A DNA stretch of 6,319 bases from Acidobacteriota bacterium. GTDB taxonomy: Bacteria; Acidobacteriota; Terriglobia; Bryobacterales; Bryobacteraceae. The notes under the pieces were generated by a model. That model saw only the letters and a program-made list of their open reading frames with translations. It made no database searches and was not told where the DNA came from. A program made the position numbers and the translations under genes. Positions 1 through 6,319 of the stretch are shown here, piece by piece (within the stretch, counting starts at the first letter, position 1; each line of letters starts with the position of its first letter). The stretch lies in contig JAJYKC010000156.1 of assembly GCA_021788955.1 (NCBI GenBank), forward strand, positions 1 through 6,319. The letters run 5' to 3'.

Positions 1-1704
1 GTTCACCACCCGGATCCGCCGCACAATCCTCGGCGCAAACGAAAACGTCACCCGCACCGACGGCTGATACCCGCTGCTGATCGCGCTGAAGATCGCATCC
101 TGCAATGTCTCCGCCGGCGCCGACTCATACGACACCACCACATCCCGCGTCGTGTAAGCCTCGGCCACCTGAAACATGCTGTACACCCGCTCATTCTTAG
201 GCACCAGCCGGTCCAGCATCCGGTCAATCAAATACCCCGGAAAATGTTCGCTCAGCCACCGGTCCTCCGGAACCACTCTTAGCCCCGCCCGCCACGGCCA
301 CTTCGCGTCCAGCCGCCATGCGTACGGCGAGCAATACCGCGGCGTCACCACCGGCAGCGATATCGCGGCATGAGCCAGCGCCACCGCCGCTACCAGCCCC
401 GGATGCACACGCCCCAGCACCATCCCCAACGCCAAAGCCGCGAACGGCAAAGCCGGAATCAGGAACCGCGCCCCGATATTCTCGGGATAAGGCGCCGCCG
501 CAAACAGCGCCGCCAGCAAAACAAATCGCCCTTCCTTCGTCTTCAACGCCAGCAGCCCCAGCGGAACCAGCAGAAACAGCGGACCCAGAAACCCTTCCGT
601 CTTCTCCCCAAACCAGAACAACTGCCGCGGCAAATCCCCATACCCCGTCATCCCGTAATGCTGCAACTGCTCGCCCCACTCCGCCACAAACGAGGGATGA
701 ATGTTCGGATTCGGAAAAACCGTCGCCAGAAACGGCGTCACCGGGTCGCCCATGGTAATCCAGCTCTTCACCGTCCACGGCAAAATCCACACCGACGCCG
801 CGACGGCAACCACCCCAAACGGCCGCCATACCGCCCGCCGCGCCCACCACCCGTTCCACGTGACAACGACAACCGTGAACACGAGTATCGTCGCCGCTGT
901 GTATTTCATCGAGAACGCAAATCCCCCCAGCGCCCCCGCCGCCGCCAACACCCGCAAGTCCTCCGGCTCATCCACCCACATCCGCGTCAGATACGCCGCC
1001 CCGAACACCGCCGTCACCACCGCCGCGTCCACATACGCGCACGTCCCGTCCGCCCCCACCACCGGCGAGCAGAACACCGCAATCGCCGCAAACACCGCCG
1101 CCGGCCCCACCCCGTACCGCCGCCCATAGCTCACCACCAGCCACGGCAGCAGCAGCAAAAATCCGAAGTGAACCAGCGACGCCGCCGAGTGCTTCCCGAA
1201 CTCGAACGCGAACAGGAACAGCATCTCCGTCCCCGCCGGCATGTTCTTGTAGAAATCCGACCGCATCGGCCGGAACCCATGGTCCCGCGCGATATGCGAA
1301 ACCAGCCCCAGATGATACGTCGACCCGTCCGGGCTCATCTCCGGCGACAAGGCATAAGGCAGGTACAGGACCACATACCCCGCGAACACCGCCAGAAACA
1401 ACCACCGCCATCCCCGCGGCATCTCCGGAGCCTCGGCCGCCGCCGCCCGCCGCCGCGAAACCCACCATCCCCACGCGATCAACGCCGCCCCCACCGCCAG
1501 ACACACACCCCGGTGGAACACTTGCCCCGCTGCCATCGCGAACACCACAAGGCTCAGCGCCGCCCCGCCCAGCAAAAATGCAAACAGCCGCCGCTCCAGC
1601 GCGTTCAACCCAAGCCGCAACTTCTCGATCAGCACTACGCCCAACGCATACGCCGCGCCCGCGGTAAACAAAGCCCCAAACAATATGTAGGCAAGCTGTT
1701 TCAT
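1..1704 (-). CDS. GT-C fold (GT39/PMT-like) integral membrane glycosyltransferase, 3' end beyond the window
   Basis: This frame is open from an ATG at 1704 to the left edge: 568 residues with no stop, so the C-terminus is missing. The N-terminal half is a run of hydrophobic segments (about residues 3-24, 40-63, 66-84, 100-116). They are followed by a loop with acidic residues (SPEMSPDGSTYH, 120-131), where GT-C enzymes carry catalytic or metal-binding acids. Later landmarks typical of GT39-like proteins are SPVVGADGT (213-221), PWTVKSW (309-315), MGDPVTPF (318-325) and NIGARFLIPALPF (409-421). More membrane segments lie between these, and a soluble tail begins near 455. Family knowledge suggests transfer of a sugar from a polyprenyl-phosphate donor on the periplasmic side; the acceptor is unknown. 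The ATG overlaps the stop of the upstream lipoprotein gene in an ATGA, so the two are probably translationally coupled. Codons end mainly in G. The family call is firm as a membrane glycosyltransferase, but the exact subfamily is not. Confidence 0.85.
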   Translation of the reverse strand, partial: MKQLAYILFGALFTAGAAYALGVVLIEKLRLGLNALERRLFAFLLGGAALSLVVFAMAAGQVFHRGVCLAVGAALIAWGWWVSRRRAAAAEAPEMPRGWRWLFLAVFAGYVVLYLPYALSPEMSPDGSTYHLGLVSHIARDHGFRPMRSDFYKNMPAGTEMLFLFAFEFGKHSAASLVHFGFLLLLPWLVVSYGRRYGVGPAAVFAAIAVFCSPVVGADGTCAYVDAAVVTAVFGAAYLTRMWVDEPEDLRVLAAAGALGGFAFSMKYTAATILVFTVVVVTWNGWWARRAVWRPFGVVAVAASVWILPWTVKSWITMGDPVTPFLATVFPNPNIHPSFVAEWGEQLQHYGMTGYGDLPRQLFWFGEKTEGFLGPLFLLVPLGLLALKTKEGRFVLLAALFAAAPYPENIGARFLIPALPFAALALGMVLGRVHPGLVAAVALAHAAISLPVVTPRYCSPYAWRLDAKWPWRAGLRVVPEDRWLSEHFPGYLIDRMLDRLVPKNERVYSMFQVAEAYTTRDVVVSYESAPAETLQDAIFSAISSGYQPSVRVTFSFAPRIVRRIRVVN

Positions 1705-2255
1705 CCCGCGCGCTTGAACCCGATCCGCACCAGAATAATCCCGAACCGCTTGTGGTCCGCCGGCGAGACGTACACCTTATCCACCGCAATCCCCGCCGTC
1801 GCCCGCTTCAGCGGACTCAGCCACCCCTCCTGCACCGGCGCCTCGAAGTGTTTCACCCCCGGCGTCGTGTAGCGCTCGGTTCCAACCACCTGCCCGTTCA
1901 CCGCGAAGGTCAGCGTCACCGGACCCGTCTGCTTAAACCCGTCATCCCAAATCGCGAAGTCCGCCGTGAACCGCAAGTGGTCCACCCGCTCCAACATCAC
2001 CCAAACCGCCGGGTTCGCCTCCGTCCACCGCCACCCCACCCCCGGCGCCGGTGCATAAATCCCGCTCACGATATGGTCCGCCGCGTCCGGCGACGCCATG
2101 TCCACCTCGATCGCCGGGGGCAGGCTCGCCTCCGCCAGCCCACGATGCTGCTGAGGCACGGGAAACCACGGCCCGTCACTCCCGCACCCCACAAGGGCGA
2201 GCGACAGCACGGCGGCGGACAAGATCAAGCGTTGCAACCTCTTAGTGTAGTTCAC
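1701..2255 (-). CDS. Secreted lipoprotein with predicted beta-sandwich domain, 184 aa
   Basis: The start chosen is GTG at 2255. It puts a standard lipoprotein signal at the N-terminus: basic KRLQR, a hydrophobic stretch, then lipobox LVGC with Cys24 as the lipidated residue. A purine-rich ribosome site (GGGGAAGG) lies 5 bases upstream. The in-frame ATG at 2351 would bury the signal behind 32 unlikely residues. After the Cys comes a short Ser/Gly/Pro linker, then about 130 residues rich in alternating beta-type sequence (SGIYAP, GWRWTE, LTFAVNG, DKVYVSPAD) ending in IILVRIGF. This resembles small beta-sandwich domains that I recall near GT39-like proteins in Acidobacteriota; I know no enzymatic role for them and see no catalytic motif. 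It is the first gene of a two-gene operon and overlaps the glycosyltransferase start by 4 bases, so the two probably act together at the envelope, perhaps in glycan binding. Lipoprotein status is strong; function is unknown. Confidence 0.85.
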   Translation of the reverse strand: MNYTKRLQRLILSAAVLSLALVGCGSDGPWFPVPQQHRGLAEASLPPAIEVDMASPDAADHIVSGIYAPAPGVGWRWTEANPAVWVMLERVDHLRFTADFAIWDDGFKQTGPVTLTFAVNGQVVGTERYTTPGVKHFEAPVQEGWLSPLKRATAGIAVDKVYVSPADHKRFGIILVRIGFKRAG

Positions 2256-2352
2256 TCCCCCTTCCCCGCCCACCTTCGCCTTAGCGCCGTTGAACCCCCG
2301 ATTTCGCCATACACCGAAGAAAATACACAATTTGACGCTCGACTCTGGCATT

Positions 2353-2369
2353 CGGCGCCGGACGCGTCC
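2353..2369. repeat. Two abutting palindromes in the promoter region of the radical SAM gene
   Basis: CGGCGCCG (2353-2360) and GGACGCGTCC (2360-2369) are both perfect palindromes sharing one base. The second ends directly against the TATACT box at 2370. A palindrome between the -35 and -10 positions is a classical place for a repressor or activator operator. In DNA this GC-rich, short palindromes also occur by chance, so the regulatory reading is only a suggestion. Confidence 0.35.
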
Positions 2370-2375
2370 TATACT
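2370..2375 (+). promoter_or_regulatory. Possible -10 box (TATACT) for the radical SAM gene
   Basis: TATACT matches the sigma-70 -10 consensus at five of six positions and stands in the 229-base divergent intergenic region 2256-2484. No good -35 is found 16-18 bases upstream (the sequence there is close to GGCATT). The TTGACG at 2332-2337 is 32 bases away, too far to pair with it. If used, transcription would begin near 2382, leaving a leader of about 100 bases with a small bulged hairpin (GGAT/ATCC arms, 2427-2443). I found no convincing promoter for the leftward lipoprotein operon; TATTTT read on the - strand at 2325-2320 is the best but weak candidate. Confidence 0.4.
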
Positions 2376-2484
2376 TCCTTAGAAGAACCAGATCCAGAAC
2401 CGTAAGGCGGAGCACGGTCACTTCGCGGATTGCGGTAGCATCCAGACACTACTTAAACAGTGGAGAAGCTCAGCATTCAAGCCC

Positions 2485-4602
<2,118 letters not shown>

Positions 4603-4603
4603 C

Positions 4604-4627
4604 TCACTTACTAACTAACCAACTTAC
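4604..4627. repeat. Degenerate tetranucleotide repeat (NNAC x6) between convergent genes
   Basis: Directly after the radical SAM stop codon the + strand reads TCAC TTAC TAAC TAAC CAAC TTAC, six units of NNAC. It places extra TAA stops in two frames after the + gene. On the other strand it encodes the last residues (VSWLVSK) and the stop of the secreted protein. It may be a slippage-prone tract or a chance low-complexity tail. Confidence 0.5.
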
Positions 4628-5191
4628 TTCGGGCCGCCCGGGCATCCCCCTGGCGGCCCCACTTATTTTCTTCCCCCGAATAATCACATCGTCCGCGTAC
4701 GGATTCCCTATCGCCCATGCCCCGTTATTTCTGCGAAACGCATCCACCGGGCCGTAATACGAAGTCGAATTAAGACCCGCGCCGTACCAGATAACCCGGC
4801 TCTCCCCCGCCGCCGCAATCAGAATCCAGTACCGCGGCTGCCCCCGCAGAACAGGCCGCTTCACCGAGTCCAGCGTGTAAAACCGCCGCTCCGTCCCGAT
4901 CCCCCGAATCGTGAACTCCTCGATCGGTGCACCCGGGTAGTCGTGATCGTCCGAGGCCAGCACCACCGCCACTGCCCCGCCCGCATGTTCCGCCGACAAA
5001 GGAAGCGCAATCGATGTCAGCACGCAGGCCGACTCGGGCGTAAACCCAACCCCCCGCTGCCACACCGCCCCGTCCCAAAGACCCACGGGACTCTCCCCAT
5101 TCAACCCGAGCGCCGTCGTGTCCCAGATCACCGTATCCGCCGTCTGCCCCGCCGCCGCCACCGAAACCAGCACAAACCAGACGCCTCGCAT
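4604..5191 (-). CDS. Secreted protein resembling choice-of-anchor-type domains, 195 aa
   Basis: The ATG at 5191 gives a short signal peptide (MRGVWFVLVSVAAAGQTA, cleavage probably near residue 15-18) and has a good ribosome site, GGAGGG, 7 bases upstream; the in-frame ATG at 5233 would push the signal inward. The mature part has the pattern of extracellular beta-rich 'choice-of-anchor' domains: GVGFTP (47-52), LTSIALPLS (58-66), a strand followed by SDDHDYPGAPI (80-90), then L-x-G-x-x-RYWILI (115-125) and a Trp-containing strand. Proteins of this style often end in a PEP-CTERM sorting tail, but here the C-terminus is GRPEVSWLVSK with no membrane anchor, so it is probably released or periplasmic. 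It is a single gene, tail to tail with the radical SAM gene. A terminator-like hairpin for that gene is written into its last codons. Secretion is well supported, the family call is tentative, and no enzymatic residues are evident. Confidence 0.75.
   Translation of the reverse strand: MRGVWFVLVSVAAAGQTADTVIWDTTALGLNGESPVGLWDGAVWQRGVGFTPESACVLTSIALPLSAEHAGGAVAVVLASDDHDYPGAPIEEFTIRGIGTERRFYTLDSVKRPVLRGQPRYWILIAAAGESRVIWYGAGLNSTSYYGPVDAFRRNNGAWAIGNPYADDVIIRGKKISGAARGMPGRPEVSWLVSK
4631..4670 (+). terminator. Rho-independent-type terminator of the radical SAM gene
   Basis: An 8-bp perfect GC stem, GGGCCGCC (4631-4638) with GGCGGCCC (4652-4659), has a 13-base loop and is followed by the T-rich ACTTATTTTCTT. 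It begins 28 bases after the radical SAM stop. The T tract is interrupted, so strength is uncertain. The element lies inside the 3' coding end of the convergent secreted-protein gene, where the stem encodes Gly, Arg and Pro residues. Confidence 0.6.
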
Positions 5192-5198
5192 CACCGGA

Positions 5199-5204
5199 CC
5201 CTCC
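5199..5204 (-). promoter_or_regulatory. Ribosome binding site deciding the secreted-protein start
   Basis: Read on the - strand this is GGAGGG, 7 bases before the ATG at 5191. It favours that start over the in-frame ATG at 5233, which would also displace the signal peptide. Confidence 0.7.
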
Positions 5205-5213
5205 GTCTCCTCG

Positions 5214-5219
5214 ATTATG
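5214..5219 (-). promoter_or_regulatory. Possible -10 box (CATAAT) for the secreted-protein gene
   Basis: CATAAT on the - strand matches the -10 consensus at five of six positions. Transcription would start near 5207, giving a very short leader that still contains the ribosome site. The -35 position (TTTCGC, 17-base spacer) is poor. Confidence 0.35.
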
Positions 5220-5258
5220 CTCCCCGCTCTCACAAAGCGAAACCCCTCTTTGAACCGC

Positions 5259-5264
5259 TATAAT
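5259..5264 (+). promoter_or_regulatory. -10 box (TATAAT) for the TPR gene
   Basis: A perfect TATAAT stands 45 bases before the TPR start codon in AT-richer intergenic DNA. Transcription would start near 5271, giving a leader of about 39 bases. No recognisable -35 lies 16-18 bases upstream. Confidence 0.55.
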
Positions 5265-5302
5265 CAATGATTTGGCAGTGCCCGCCACGTTTGGCGCCAG
5301 AC

Positions 5303-5309
5303 AGGGAGG
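5303..5309 (+). promoter_or_regulatory. Shine-Dalgarno sequence abutting the TPR start codon
   Basis: AGGGAGG runs directly into the ATG at 5310 with no spacer, where 5-9 bases are usual. No in-frame alternative start exists between the upstream TGA (5268-5270) and this ATG, and the next in-frame ATG would delete the membrane segment. The start is therefore probably right, but initiation may be weak or rely on another signal. Confidence 0.5.
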
Positions 5310-6319
5310 ATGGCTGAGCTCACAGAAAATCTAGACCTCCGGCGTTACCTCACACGAGAGCCCGTAATCATCGCCCTGCTTTGCGTCGGGGCCATCGCCG
5401 GCTTCGCGGCCGTCGGCGCTCTCTCCAGCATGTACCGTGCCCAGCAGCAGTCCCTCGCCGTCTACTGGTTCGACAAAGGAAACGCCGACCTCGAACAACA
5501 CCACTACGAGCGCGCCGCCCAGGAATTTCACGTCGCCCTCCTCTATTCCCGCGACAGCTACTCCTTCCGCCTCAATCTCGCCGAAGCGCTCGTGGGCCTC
5601 GGCCGTATCGACGAAGCGTCCACCTACTTCAACAACCTCTGGGAGCGCCAGCCCGAAAACGGACTCGTCAACCTCGAACTTGCCCGCTTCGCCGTCCGCA
5701 ACAAAGATATCGAACGGGCCCTCCGCTACTACCACAACGCCATCTACGGCGCCTGGCCCCCGGAACAGGAAGACATGCGCCGCCAGACGCGTCTCGAGCT
5801 CATCGGCTACCTGCTCCGGATCAACGCCAAGCGTCAGGCGCAATCCGAGTTGATCGCCCTCGCCGCCACCGTTGGCAACGAACCCATCCAACGCCAGCAC
5901 TTGGGCGACCTCTTCCTCCGCGTCCACGACTATCAGGACTCGCTCGCCGCCTATCGCGTCACTCTAAAAGCTCAGTCCACGAATGCCGCCGCACTCGCCG
6001 GAGCCGGCCAGGCCGCCTTCGAACTCGCCCGCTACTCCGAAGCCCAGCGCTACCTCCACGCCGCCGTCACCAGGGCGCCCGATAACACCGCCGCGGCAGC
6101 CCTCCTGAAAACCACCGAACTCGTCCTCCAATTGGATCCCTTCCGCCGCGGCCTTTCCCTGACCCGCCGCAATCGCATCGTCATGGACGCCTTCCATGCC
6201 GCCGGCGGCCAGAACGGGAATGGTGACCGCTTCGCAGACCAGCGGGACGAGCACCATGGTGGAGACATTGTCCTTGTGGGGAAAGCCGCCCTCCTCGAAT
6301 CCGGCGATGGTCACCGCGT
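5310..6319 (+). CDS. Inner-membrane-anchored TPR-repeat protein, 3' end lost at a junction or edge
   Basis: The frame is open from ATG 5310 to the right edge (336 residues). Residues 1-17 are polar, 18-40 form one membrane segment, and the rest would face the periplasm. Five 34-residue TPR units can be laid out: 50-83, 84-117, 118-151, then a helical linker, then 193-226 and 227-260, each with the small/Tyr and Ala spacing of TPR helices (for example the unit ending RAPDNT). A tail DPFRRGLSLTRRNR (276-289) follows. Such proteins are scaffolds for protein assembly; no partner is indicated. The last credible residues are about AFHAAG (294-299). Beyond that the translation becomes Gly/Asp/His-rich and unlike the rest, because the DNA there is the complement of a different gene (see the entry at 6195-6319). 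The annotated 3' part should therefore not be trusted, and the true C-terminus is missing. Confidence 0.8.
   Translation, partial: MAELTENLDLRRYLTREPVIIALLCVGAIAGFAAVGALSSMYRAQQQSLAVYWFDKGNADLEQHHYERAAQEFHVALLYSRDSYSFRLNLAEALVGLGRIDEASTYFNNLWERQPENGLVNLELARFAVRNKDIERALRYYHNAIYGAWPPEQEDMRRQTRLELIGYLLRINAKRQAQSELIALAATVGNEPIQRQHLGDLFLRVHDYQDSLAAYRVTLKAQSTNAAALAGAGQAAFELARYSEAQRYLHAAVTRAPDNTAAAALLKTTELVLQLDPFRRGLSLTRRNRIVMDAFHAAGGQNGNGDRFADQRDEHHGGDIVLVGKAALLESGDGHR
6195..6319 (-). CDS. Fragment of a nitronate monooxygenase-like (NPD/FabK-type) flavoprotein, broken at its 3' side
   Basis: Read leftward from the window edge, the frame gives AVTIAGFEEGGFPHKDNV, then STMVLVPLVCEAVTIPVLAAGGM. This is the pattern of the FMN-binding C-terminal half of 2-nitropropane dioxygenase/enoyl-ACP reductase FabK-type proteins: G-[FT]-E-x-G-G-x, a TMxLVP strand and helix, and the phosphate-binding [IV]xAGGI/M. 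In the family this is followed by about 100 more residues (typically ADGRGLAAALALGA). Here the sequence switches at AAGG(M) into the complement of the TPR gene, so the 3' part is absent. The codons end mostly in C, opposite to the other - strand genes in the window. The N-terminal part lies beyond the right edge. The frame stays open to a stop at 5964, but that extension is antisense to the TPR gene and is not believed. The fold call rests on about 40 residues. Confidence 0.6.
6198..6209. repeat. 12-bp perfect palindrome at the TPR / flavoprotein junction
   Basis: GCCGCCGGCGGC is its own reverse complement. It encodes Ala-Ala-Gly-Gly on both strands in the same codon register, fitting the TPR protein on the + strand (HAAG) and the flavoprotein AAGG loop on the - strand. 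It marks the point where the two coding signals meet. Confidence 0.6.

Noticed and set aside
370..1872. 500-residue + strand open frame
   Set aside because: It is Arg/Pro/His-rich and lies antisense in the same codon register to the glycosyltransferase, which has recognisable motifs. It is open only because of high GC and G-ending codons on the other strand.
2256..2351. Longer lipoprotein starting at ATG 2351
   Set aside because: It would place 32 residues before a clean lipoprotein signal. GTG 2255 has its own ribosome site.
2332..2375. TTGACG at 2332 as -35 for TATACT at 2370
   Set aside because: The spacing is 32 bases, about twice the normal length.
5331..5927. 198-residue - strand open frame
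   Set aside because: It is antisense to the TPR repeats. The 34-residue periodicity is on the + strand.
5964..6194. Continuation of the flavoprotein frame to a stop at 5964
   Set aside because: After the AAGG loop the residues no longer fit the family and are the complement of good TPR sequence, so the real gene does not continue here.
6205..6319. TPR protein fused to a novel C-terminal domain
   Set aside because: The Gly/Asp/His-rich translation is explained better as the antisense of a recognisable flavoprotein, and the base skew changes at the same point.

Overview
The window is GC-rich bacterial DNA. It most resembles an Acidobacteriota genome of the Solibacter/Bryobacter type, judging by protein style: a GT39-like membrane protein paired with a lipoprotein, a membrane-anchored TPR protein, and an anchor-domain secreted protein. 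This placement is an inference without a database search. The + strand carries clearly more C than G whatever the direction of the genes, so genes on the + strand end codons in C and genes on the - strand end them in G. That bias disappears near position 6200, where two unrelated coding signals meet head-on.

Layout. 1-2255 (- strand): a two-gene operon, a GTG-started lipoprotein (1701-2255) whose stop overlaps the start of a large multi-spanning GT-C type glycosyltransferase (1-1704, running off the left edge). 2256-2484: divergent intergenic region with a TATACT box preceded by two abutting palindromes. 2485-4602 (+ strand): a 705-residue radical SAM enzyme. 4604-5191 (- strand): a small secreted protein, tail to tail with the radical SAM gene with one base between the stop codons; the likely terminator of the radical SAM gene lies inside its coding sequence. 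5192-5309: short divergent promoter region with a perfect TATAAT. 5310 to the right edge (+ strand): an inner-membrane-anchored TPR protein. 6195-6319 (- strand): a fragment of a nitronate monooxygenase-type flavoprotein, joined abruptly to the 3' part of the TPR gene at a 12-bp perfect palindrome.

The main point of interest is the radical SAM protein. Its motif order (CPxC and CPxHG near the N-terminus, CX3CX2C radical SAM motif, GGEP, CxCxxxC, and a C-terminal C-x13-C with an FCAYN ending) matches the COG1964 group, which includes the archaeal tetraether lipid synthase Tes (MJ0619). Acidobacteriota are known producers of iso-diabolic acid and branched GDGT membrane-spanning lipids, so this gene is a candidate for carbon-carbon coupling of lipid tails. 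Nothing else in the window directly supports lipid biosynthesis; the neighbours are envelope-related but otherwise generic. The second point is the right end, where frame content, protein family and base skew all change at one place, suggesting a chimeric join or a real inversion breakpoint. No tRNA, rRNA, CRISPR array, insertion sequence or phage gene was seen.
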